A stretch of DNA of 64,000 nucleotides from Tritrichomonas foetus. Lineage: Eukaryota; Parabasalia; Tritrichomonadida; Tritrichomonadidae. Made by a program: the position numbers and the translations under genes. Under the pieces are notes generated by a model. The model did no database searches. It saw only the letters and a list, made by a program, of their open reading frames with translations, and had not been told where the DNA came from. The stretch spans positions 1-64,000 of the forward strand of contig MLAK01000186.1 of the NCBI GenBank assembly GCA_001839685.1. The letters are read 5' to 3'. Below, piece by piece: positions 10,226-17,245 of this stretch (position 1 is its first letter; every line of letters starts with the position of its first letter).

Positions 10226-10879
10226 TTACTCAATTTCACTATATGAATACATACTGTAGTATGAGTTATTATTTAGCTTTTCTTCATAGATTGCTTCCAA
10301 TCGGGCAATTTCAGCATCAAGTCTTTCAAGTTCTTCAATTTCGGCAGAATCATCTTCGAGTTGGATTTGGTTTGATATCATATGTTCGTGTCGAGCAGCT
10401 TCAACATTTGTTTCAACTTCAGCAACTTGTGCAATGTCCTGCTCAACTTTTAAGAAGTGATCCAATTCTGCAGAAAGCATTTGCGAAAGTGTTGCTGGAC
10501 TTAAGTTTCTGAGTTTTCCTTGATTTTGTAATTGTTTTGTTGTCGGCGGTGGAGGAATTTGGTTGGCAAATTTCACAGTATTTTCCGGCTTTTCGATTAA
10601 TGTTTTTGGTTTTGAAAGTCGAAGGGATGGTTTGATTGGCTTTTCGATGACTTGTTGTTTTGGCTCTTCTTTTACTGGCGGCGCTTTGATTTCCGATTCG
10701 TTTGGCATCGATAATGTATTGATTTCTGTTGAAACGGTTGGCTGAATCGGTCTTTTTTTACGTAAACACGAACTCACAATTGAAGGACCACAGTTGGCAA
10801 AATAGTGAGCGTTGGGTTTATAGCAATCGGCTAAATTAAAAATAGAAATTTTCGGAAATGATCTTTTAAACGTACACAT
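10226..10879 (-). CDS. hypothetical protein with C-terminal coiled coil
   Basis: 217 residues from the ATG at 10879; two extra upstream codons begin with TTG and are rejected as the start. Not recognised. The N-terminal 45 residues contain several Cys and aromatic residues (CTFKRSFPKI...NCGPSIVSSCLRKKRP). Residues about 45-120 are Pro/Lys/Glu-rich and likely disordered (APPVKEEPKQQ, QIPPPPTTKQ). The last 90 residues are helical and strongly acidic, with a heptad-like stretch (EEIERL-type: AEIEELERLDAEIARLEAIYEEKL). It could be a cytoskeletal or scaffold component, but nothing specific supports that. It is head-to-head with the lectin gene at 11090, about 210 bp apart. Confidence 0.7.
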   Translation of the reverse strand: MCTFKRSFPKISIFNLADCYKPNAHYFANCGPSIVSSCLRKKRPIQPTVSTEINTLSMPNESEIKAPPVKEEPKQQVIEKPIKPSLRLSKPKTLIEKPENTVKFANQIPPPPTTKQLQNQGKLRNLSPATLSQMLSAELDHFLKVEQDIAQVAEVETNVEAARHEHMISNQIQLEDDSAEIEELERLDAEIARLEAIYEEKLNNNSYYSMYSYSEIE

Positions 10880-11059
10880 TATCAATTTTAAACTTTTTGT
10901 GCATATTATTGAATATTGTGGGAATTTAAAATATAAATATCTTCTTTAAAAATCTAGTTTTCACATAATTTATTAAGTTGTTATTTTCTTTATATATTTA
11001 TTAATGATAATATAATTTGTAATCATGATTTACTTAGTATATGAATCTGAATAATTTTC

Positions 11060-11069
11060 TGGCCGGCCA
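11060..11069. promoter_or_regulatory. TGGCCGGCCA palindrome in lectin promoter
   Basis: A perfect 10-bp all-G/C-core palindrome 21-30 bp upstream of the lectin ATG, standing out in very AT-rich sequence. It lies between two divergent genes. A role as a core promoter or factor site is inferred from position and composition only. Confidence 0.3.
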
Positions 11070-11089
11070 AAAAAGCAAAGAAAATATCA

Positions 11090-12310
11090 ATGATTTTCAA
11101 ACTTCTTTTATTACCCCATTTCGTAAGTTCTACTGATAATATTGCAGAAAGAAAGTTTGTTTCATCAACTAAAAAGTTTAAAAATTCTTGGGAATATGGT
11201 GGATATACAACTTACAATCACACCACAAATCATTTCCAAATTGTGACTGGAGAAAAATATTCTGAAGGCTTTCTCTGGTTTTCAAATCGTCTTCCCAGAG
11301 AAAAGTGGAATATTCGAGCAGTTTTCGAATATGAGTTAGATTCTCAATTTAATCAATTTGCAATTTGGATTACATCAAAATATGGCCCAAGTGGTGACAT
11401 TTTTGGTGGACCTTCCTCCTTTTCTGGAATTGCAGTTCTCTGCAGAATTAAATCAAAAAATTTGGAAATAGAAGTAAGAGAAGGTTTTGAAAATGAAACA
11501 TTTAATCAAATTACGTTTAATCCAGAATTCACATTTAATGTTAATTCTCCAAAACTATATTTTAACCTTTCATTAACTGAGAGAAATCACCTTCAAATTT
11601 TTTTTAAATGTAATGAGAAAGAAACTTTGATTTTTAACAATAAGCCTGTCACTTTATTATCACATTTTTGGCTTGGAGTTACATCGTTAAATTCACAAGA
11701 TGGAAAACCACTTTATGTAAATTCAATTAAAATTCATGGGTTGAAGCCAAAATTCATTCCACAAAGTGAATCAACCAAAAAATTTAATGAAACCAATTCA
11801 ATATTCACTTATATTAAAGCTCTAGAATATGATAAAAATGATCCTAAATATTTTGATGCTATTAAATTAATCGAAATTCTTGTTAATTCATCAAATAAAA
11901 TGCTCAGATCAAAATATCTCACGAAATTTACATGTCAACAATTGCTTCCTTATGCAGATTCTTGGCAAAGACGTTCATTGTCAGCTACAAATAATGCTAA
12001 ATTCTTAAGGGGAATTATACGAGAAGAACTTGATTTGGTTGAAGCTCAAGTTGAAAATTTAGGATATTTAATTCACCGAACATTCCGGAAATTTCAAGCA
12101 GAATTAAGTTATATTGAACAAGATATTATGTATGAACTTTTTAATGAATATATTTATGATAAATCCATCAGAAAAGCACATAAACAAATTCACAATCGAA
12201 TTCCCAAATTTTTATTGCTATTTTCGATTTGTGAAGTTATTTTTCTTCTTGTTATTGGACCTTATATGCTTATTATAAAAGGTAAGCGCCGGAAATTTGA
12301 AACCGAATAA
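11090..12310 (+). CDS. L-type lectin cargo receptor (ERGIC-53/VIP36-like)
   Basis: 406-residue type I membrane protein. An N-terminal signal peptide (MIFKLLLLPHFVSS) is followed by a luminal L-type lectin-like domain (about 20-225) with family features: WEYGGYTTYN, GFLWFSNRLPREKWNIRAVFEYE, FAIWITSKYGPSGDIFGGPSSFSGIAVL. A helical stalk (about 230-370) follows, then one TM segment near the C-terminus (FLLLFSICEVIFLLVIGPYMLII) and a short basic cytoplasmic tail (KGKRRKFETE). Such lectins carry glycoproteins between ER and Golgi. The tail has no C-terminal KKxx or FF signal, unlike ERGIC-53, so sorting may differ. The ATG starts the signal peptide. The stop codon lies in TAAA. Confidence 0.8.
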   Translation: MIFKLLLLPHFVSSTDNIAERKFVSSTKKFKNSWEYGGYTTYNHTTNHFQIVTGEKYSEGFLWFSNRLPREKWNIRAVFEYELDSQFNQFAIWITSKYGPSGDIFGGPSSFSGIAVLCRIKSKNLEIEVREGFENETFNQITFNPEFTFNVNSPKLYFNLSLTERNHLQIFFKCNEKETLIFNNKPVTLLSHFWLGVTSLNSQDGKPLYVNSIKIHGLKPKFIPQSESTKKFNETNSIFTYIKALEYDKNDPKYFDAIKLIEILVNSSNKMLRSKYLTKFTCQQLLPYADSWQRRSLSATNNAKFLRGIIREELDLVEAQVENLGYLIHRTFRKFQAELSYIEQDIMYELFNEYIYDKSIRKAHKQIHNRIPKFLLLFSICEVIFLLVIGPYMLIIKGKRRKFETE

Positions 12311-12311
12311 A
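12308..12311 (+). terminator. TAAA poly(A) signal overlapping the stop codon
   Basis: The lectin gene ends TAA followed by A, the trichomonad 3'-processing tetranucleotide. Confidence 0.4.
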
Positions 12312-12629
12312 ATGTTTGAACGTTTTCAATTTATATATCTCTAATGAAAAATATATAATATCATTTTTATTTCATTGTTTCTGTTGACACAATTTTATTC
12401 TTTCAATATTTTATTCCATCATAATAGACGCATGCGAAAAAGTTATTTGAAATATATGATGAAAATTATGAAACATGATCAGATACTTTTAATTTCTATT
12501 AATAGAACTTAGTGATCAATAGAATGAGAGTTTGACTATGATTGGACGGATTATTTTTCAAACACAAAACATGTATTGTAGATAAATATAAAATAGTTTG
12601 TCCAAGTTTATAACTCTGAGTTGGTTTAT

Positions 12630-12896
12630 TCATTTAAATGCTTTACCACATAAGCAGCAATTCTTCCTTAATTTTGCATCAGTACAATGACTGCAGTAAT
12701 GAGTAGTTGCACCTGTCGAATTCATTTTCTTTCCACAAATTGCGCATTTCGTTGTGCTATATGATTTATAGCAATCTGTACATACGGGTGCATAGTTACT
12801 ATTCGAATGCAAGCCTTTTTGTTCTTTCTTGCAGAACATACATACATCTTTATGTGCATCACAAAGTTGAGGACGCTGATTGGTTTTTGTTGCCAT
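12630..12896 (-). CDS. small Cys-rich zinc-binding protein, CRIPT-like C-terminus
   Basis: 88 residues from the ATG at 12896 (MATKTNQRPQLCDAHKD); an ATG 18 codons upstream is possible but gives an unlike, less conserved-looking leader. Cys/His pairs suggest two to three zinc sites: CxxC at CMFCKK, CTDC, CAICGKK, HYCSHC and CCLCGK. The C-terminal half (CAICGKKM...HYCSHCTDAK...CCLCGK) resembles the end of CRIPT, a small conserved zinc protein linked to microtubules and the minor spliceosome. The match is by eye and partial; another treble-clef or zinc-ribbon family remains possible. Confidence 0.65.
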   Translation of the reverse strand: MATKTNQRPQLCDAHKDVCMFCKKEQKGLHSNSNYAPVCTDCYKSYSTTKCAICGKKMNSTGATTHYCSHCTDAKLRKNCCLCGKAFK

Positions 12897-13000
12897 GAAA
12901 TAATGTGAAGTGCTTTTTTTCTCAAGTAATTTTGAGATTTCAATTGTCATAAAAATCGACAACAAAAATCAAAAAATGCCTGATTCTAATTGAAAATTGA

Positions 13001-13660
13001 GTGGTTGAACAATAGGTATAGTCATACGTTTAAAGTGATCGTCTTTTTTTTAAATTGATTACTTTATTTTCTTTTTGATAATGAAACTCGAAAAATAAAA
13101 CGCCTATATCTTTTAAACCTATATATAAAATTTAATAGANCCAATGAAATATAATTATNTCAATATTNTAAATATGCTTTTATGCATAACTATGGTTTTA
13201 TTCAAATAAATATCCAAAAAATGGAATTAATTAATTTCGCCTTTTTACCATCAAATTAAAGGCTAAATATATCCATTCAGTAAAACATGTTTATTTGTTG
13301 AACCTATAGAGAAATATTCCATTAAAACTTGTAATATAATATATTTAACATTTAAATCTCAATTATATAATATAAAAACATTTTATTATTCAGATAACTC
13401 AGAAGTGCCATATTGATGAGATCATTTTATCGACCGATTAATTATTGAAAATGTTGTTTTTCAAGTCAAAGTACAGAATTTTTTTTTTTTTCCAATTTCA
13501 AAATATGAATATCTTTTGAACCTGTTGAAATAACTTGTTTCTATCAATACATTTTGCTTAAATAAAAACATTTAAAGGTACTCAAGAAATCTTTTCGTCA
13601 TTGAGATTTTTGACACGAACGACCAAATAACAAACGTATGACTATATCTATGTTGAACAC
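13001..13660. mobile_element. MITE-like inverted-repeat element
   Basis: Two arms face each other: 13004-13031 and 13632-13658. They share the exact 15-bp core TATAGTCATACGTTT and imperfect outer sequence (GTTGAACAATAG versus GTTCAACATAG in the same orientation). The roughly 600 bp between them carries no coding frame and contains three ambiguous bases (13140, 13159, 13168), which hint at unresolved repeat copies. No clear target-site duplication is visible. It may be a non-autonomous transposon or a decayed one. Confidence 0.4.
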
Positions 13661-13790
13661 AATAAAAGTAAAAAAATAAAAGTTAAAAATAGAAGTCTTT
13701 CGAGATGAATGATATCTTTCTTAACGGACAGTATTCGTTCGAAAGTTTCATCAAACTTCAAAAATTCTATTCAGTTATTTCAAGCTAATT

Positions 13791-13930
13791 TATTCTTTCA
13801 TTACTTTGTTTATTCTTTCATTACTTTGTTTATTCTTTCATTACTTTGTTAATTCTTTTATTACTTTGTTTATTCTTTCATTACTTTGTTTATTCTTTCA
13901 TTACTTTGTTTATTCTTTCATTATTTTGGT
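13791..13930. repeat. 20-bp tandem repeat, 7 copies
   Basis: Seven head-to-tail 20-bp units of TATTCTTTCATTACTTTGTT. The fourth unit (13851-13870) begins AATTCTTTTA and the seventh has two changes (ATTATTTTGGT end). Five copies are identical. There is no coding or CRISPR context; it is a minisatellite likely to vary in copy number. Confidence 0.9.
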
Positions 13931-13965
13931 AGATATTCAGTTTCCTATGAGTTTTGTAATTGTGA

Positions 13966-14125
13966 AGTGAAAGGTCAAATAAAGGCCAAAATTGTGAACT
14001 TTGTGGTTCTTTGGGTCACTTCGACTTGGAGGAGGCGCAGGGAGTGACCACCGCTCCAGTTCACTGCTCTCCATCGCGTGTTCAGTTAAAAAAAGTTGAG
14101 CTAGACGGGTGCTGTAAAAGGGAAA
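13966..14125. other. GC-rich island: candidate structured RNA or relic of a dispersed repeat
   Basis: The island begins with AAGGTCAAATAAAGGCCAAA (13971-) and then holds about 100 bp of unusually GC-rich sequence in an AT-rich intergenic region. GGTCACT (about 14024) and AGTGACC (about 14044) form a perfect 7-bp hairpin stem, and GGAG/CTCC offers another pairing. On the minus strand the island also reads as a 46-codon frame (MESSELERWSLPAPPPSRSD...). A structured ncRNA and a piece of a repeated ORF are both possible. Confidence 0.35.
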
Positions 14126-14153
14126 AAGTGAAATGCTCGATTGGATTCTTTAC

Positions 14154-15047
14154 TTATTGAAACATTGGAAAACGACGAAGCATGTTCCTCAATTTGATTT
14201 GAATAATTGGCATATGTTCTGTAACAGTTAAAGCAACAGTTTCCGTTTCTTGATTGACTCGACAAATTGAATCAACAACTTCATCGATTTTCATACCGTT
14301 TGGTTCTCTTCCTACTGCGCAGTAAAGTTCTTCTGGTTCAAGTACGTCAAGGTCCAAATGAATTACGGTTTTCTTGCATCCTGTTGATTTCAGCCACTCA
14401 TTGAGTTTTTCGGGGTGGGCCCTAAAATCGTTGGGTGAAATCACTTTCATTCCAAGTTCGGAAATCCTCTTCTTTTCGATATCGCCGATAACTCTCAGTC
14501 CTACGTATATAATTTTCGATGGGTCGATTTTTCCTGGAAGCATCTTGTCAATCTCCTCATCACCCAATCCCATCAAATGCGGAATCGGCATTTCGTGGAA
14601 TCCCCTCCGGCTTTCGTCTCCTTCTCCTGGTCTAATTAAATCTGGATGAGCGTCAATCCAGACCATTGCGACATCATTCTCATATTTCTTCATCATGTAA
14701 CTGAACGGCATTACACTAACGCTACACTCACCACCAAGAACGATAACTTTTGACGGATTCTTTTCTTCTAAAATTGATCGGGCTGATTGGAGATGATTGA
14801 TGATTGTTTTTCTGGCGTAAATGAATTTCTCTGTCTTAAGCGATTCTTCTGTAAATTCGAAATTGATTGGAACAATAGCTGTTTCACCTTTCGTTTGTGG
14901 CGCAATGAGATTCAAAATTTGTGAGCCGAAATAATAGCCTTGCGTGGCATCTTGGACACTAAATTGATTGTTTAAGCAAGCTGTGATGTTACCAGGCCAG
15001 CCTCCTTGCCATTGTGGATACACTAAACGAAGGTATTCGTTGTTCAT
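14154..15047 (-). CDS. arginase/agmatinase-family protein (ureohydrolase fold)
   Basis: 297 residues, the normal length for the ureohydrolase superfamily of Mn2+-dependent C-N hydrolases. Metal-site motifs are visible: WIDAHPDL (about 128-135, DAHxD) and HLDLDVLEP (about 230, DxD), with TVTEHMP supplying the later acidic residue. The first motif, GGDHS in arginase and agmatinase, is GGECS here (about 105), so the usual His metal ligand is Cys. From memory, a bacterial and fungal side branch of the family carries GGDCS, so this probably marks a subfamily and not damage. The substrate is therefore uncertain and arginase activity should not be assumed. A bacterial origin is plausible. A GTGATATCAC palindrome lies 134 bp upstream of the start. 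Confidence 0.8.
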   Translation of the reverse strand: MNNEYLRLVYPQWQGGWPGNITACLNNQFSVQDATQGYYFGSQILNLIAPQTKGETAIVPINFEFTEESLKTEKFIYARKTIINHLQSARSILEEKNPSKVIVLGGECSVSVMPFSYMMKKYENDVAMVWIDAHPDLIRPGEGDESRRGFHEMPIPHLMGLGDEEIDKMLPGKIDPSKIIYVGLRVIGDIEKKRISELGMKVISPNDFRAHPEKLNEWLKSTGCKKTVIHLDLDVLEPEELYCAVGREPNGMKIDEVVDSICRVNQETETVALTVTEHMPIIQIKLRNMLRRFPMFQ

Positions 15048-15180
15048 TTGAAATTAAAAGTGAAGTTAGATGATGAAATATATTGAAAAAGTTCTATCCA
15101 ACTTTACATGTTACCAGTTTTACAATTAAAAACGATCAAAATGCCCATAAAAATTATCGTATAAAATCTGTTATCTATGA

Positions 15181-15192
15181 GGTGATATCACC
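15181..15192. promoter_or_regulatory. GGTGATATCACC palindrome upstream of the arginase-family gene
   Basis: A perfect 12-bp palindrome about 134 bp upstream of the minus-strand start at 15047. The same GTGATATCAC core occurs at 35544-35553 just before the NagB-LmbE gene. A shared regulatory site is inferred. Confidence 0.35.
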
Positions 15193-15341
15193 ACATTCGG
15201 TAACAAAATATTATCCAATGTAATGAATAAAATTAAATTATTGAGGCCAAAATTATAAATATAAATAAATTAAGAATTAAATTAAATTTTCTTTATTAGA
15301 AAATTTTTGATCTCATTTTAGTTTGAGTGAGTTTCACTTAT

Positions 15342-16820
15342 TTATCTTCTCCAGTGTCTTCTTTCTGGTCCACACGGTCCAAATTCTGGTCTTCCCCATG
15401 GTCCGCATGGTGGTGGCGGTGGTGGCATTCCGCATCTCGCCATCCTCTTTCTCCAGCGCCTGAGTCTTTTCATCTCATGACGTCCTCCTGGTCCACATGG
15501 TGGTCCGTGGCATGGTGGCCTTTCACCTCTTCCGCCGAATGGTCCACAAGGTGGTGGTCCATGGCATGGTGGTGGTCCACATGGTGGCCTATCGCAAGGT
15601 CCTCCAAAGTGCTTTCCCCATGGGCCACATGGTGGTGGTCCGCANGGTGGTCTTTCACATGGGCCGCCGAATGGTCCACATGGTGGTGGTCCATGGCATG
15701 GTGGTCTCTCACAAGGTGGTCCTCTGAAGTGACCTCCGAATTGTTCATGACGTGGTGGTCTTTCGCATCTTCCTCCAAATGGTCCACAAGGTGGTCTTTC
15801 ACATGGTCCACCGAATGGTCCACATGGTGGTGGTCCGTGGCATGGTGGTGGTCCACATGGTGACCTATCGCAAGGTCCTCCGAATTGTTCATGACGTGGT
15901 GGTCTTTCGCATCTTCCTCCAAATGGTCCACAAGGTGGTCTTTCACATGGTCCACCGAATGGTCCACATGGTGGTGGTCCGTGGCATGGTGGTGGTCCAC
16001 ATGGTGACCTATCGCAAGGTCCTCCAAAGTGCTTTCCCCATGGGCCACATGGTGGTGGTCCGCATGGTGGTCTTTCACATTCATTCCTCCTATGGCAGCG
16101 TCCATGACGTCTTTCATGATGTCCTCGTCTTGGTCTTTCACAGACTGGGAATCCACATGGTCCTTGTTGTGGTGGTCCCCATGGTCTTGGTCCTCCCCAG
16201 AATTGTGGTCCACATGGTGGTGGTGGTCCTGCGCATGGACCATTTTGTGGTCCGAATTGTGGTGGGAATCCTCCAAATTTACAGAATTTATGGAACATCA
16301 TTCTCTTTGCAATTTTGTGTAATTTTCTTGGTGGAATATCTGGGAATCTCTTTTGTGCTTTTTGAATCAAGAGTGCTTTAAGTTGTTTCTTTGTTTCCCA
16401 AATTTGCTTGTTCAAAGCTTCTATCTCTTCATCATTTCCACCTTCTTCTTCTTCTCTGCAGCATTTTCTTTGACGACGGCAACACTTTCTTTCACCTTTT
16501 CTGCATGATCTTTCACATGGTGGTCCACCAAATCTTCCATGATGGCGTCCCCAGAATGGTGGTGGTACATCATAGCCTTCTTCTTCACCATCCTCTTCTT
16601 CATCATCACTACTGCTGCTACTACTGCCATCATTATCTTCCATAGCATGATACCATTGGTGGCGTCTCCAATGACCTTTTCCTCCTCTTCTGCCGCGGCA
16701 TTGTCTTTTTCCTTCACGGCATTCTTTCTCTTCTTCTTTTCCGTCTAAGACTGGCTCCTTATTCTCCTCTACTGGTGAGGCGGCCTCGACTGGAATTTGT
16801 TCTGGTGTCTTATTTTCCAT
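15342..16820 (-). CDS. Cys/Pro/Gly/His-rich repeat protein
   Basis: 492 residues from the ATG at 16820 (a GTG codon before it is rejected). Function unknown. The N-terminus is highly charged (about 1-90, with SSSSSSDDEEEDGEEE). A basic Cys cluster follows (CRKGERKCCRRQRKCC), then a helical segment about 130-165 (DEEIEALNKQIWETKKQLKA). The C-terminal 300 residues are built from CGPPPCHGPPPCGPFGG-type units with RCERPPRHEQFGG spacers. At DNA level a 144-bp (48-codon) unit is repeated almost exactly in tandem at 15733-15876 and 15877-16020. One ambiguous base lies at 15645. Dense Cys and His could mean metal binding or disulfide cross-linking; no signal peptide or TM is present, so it is probably cytoplasmic. 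Copy number may be collapsed in the assembly. Confidence 0.75.
   Translation of the reverse strand: MENKTPEQIPVEAASPVEENKEPVLDGKEEEKECREGKRQCRGRRGGKGHWRRHQWYHAMEDNDGSSSSSSDDEEEDGEEEGYDVPPPFWGRHHGRFGGPPCERSCRKGERKCCRRQRKCCREEEEGGNDEEIEALNKQIWETKKQLKALLIQKAQKRFPDIPPRKLHKIAKRMMFHKFCKFGGFPPQFGPQNGPCAGPPPPCGPQFWGGPRPWGPPQQGPCGFPVCERPRRGHHERRHGRCHRRNECERPPCGPPPCGPWGKHFGGPCDRSPCGPPPCHGPPPCGPFGGPCERPPCGPFGGRCERPPRHEQFGGPCDRSPCGPPPCHGPPPCGPFGGPCERPPCGPFGGRCERPPRHEQFGGHFRGPPCERPPCHGPPPCGPFGGPCERPXCGPPPCGPWGKHFGGPCDRPPCGPPPCHGPPPCGPFGGRGERPPCHGPPCGPGGRHEMKRLRRWRKRMARCGMPPPPPPCGPWGRPEFGPCGPERRHWRR
15733..16020. repeat. 144-bp coding tandem duplication
   Basis: Two adjacent copies (15733-15876, 15877-16020) inside the Cys/Pro/Gly gene, encoding the 48-residue unit that begins GPCDRSPCGPPPCHGPPP. 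Shorter, diverged units flank both sides. The near identity implies a recent duplication or ongoing homogenisation. Confidence 0.8.
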
Positions 16821-17245
16821 CACTTATTAAAAATGATATGAATGGTTCCCAAAATTCTTCGCATCAAAATTGTCGATATTTCAATACTCATTCAAAAATT
16901 TCAATACATAATCACATCACTCTTGACTGATTGTGAAGTGATTTCTGCATCTGAAGATATCAATCTTGACTTGAAGATATTTATCGTAAATAAATGAAAT
17001 ATCATAAATCCTATATATTATAATGGCTAATTCATTAGTTTATCTTTTTCATGGTTGTTTTTTTTCGAAATTAATATTCGGGATTTTTTCATTTTCGAGA
17101 ATTTTTCTCGAAACAATAAGACCAATCATTATAAAAGTTCTAATAGATGTTTTACACATGATAACAACTTTATTTACTTAAAAAACTCATTAATTTAAAA
17201 TATAGAAAATAGAAAATTCATGAATTTCATACATTTTAATATAAA
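16821..17245. other. intergenic, nothing recognised
   Basis: 425 bp of AT-rich DNA separating the start of the Cys-rich gene from the 3' end of the TRAPPC8-like gene. No feature seen. Confidence 0.5.

Noticed and set aside
12897..12950. Upstream ATG (12950) as start of the zinc-ribbon gene
   Set aside because: The extra 18 residues look unlike the rest, and the MATKTNQ start gives a compact Cys-rich protein; kept only as an alternative.
13791..13930. CRISPR array
   Set aside because: Units are directly abutting with no spacers, and the genome is eukaryotic.
15327..16381. Long open frames on the opposite strand of the Cys/Pro/Gly gene (His- and Trp-rich)
   Set aside because: They arise because the GGT/CCA repeats lack stops in several frames; their translations are low-complexity and the minus-strand frame has a proper start, ordered domains and stop.
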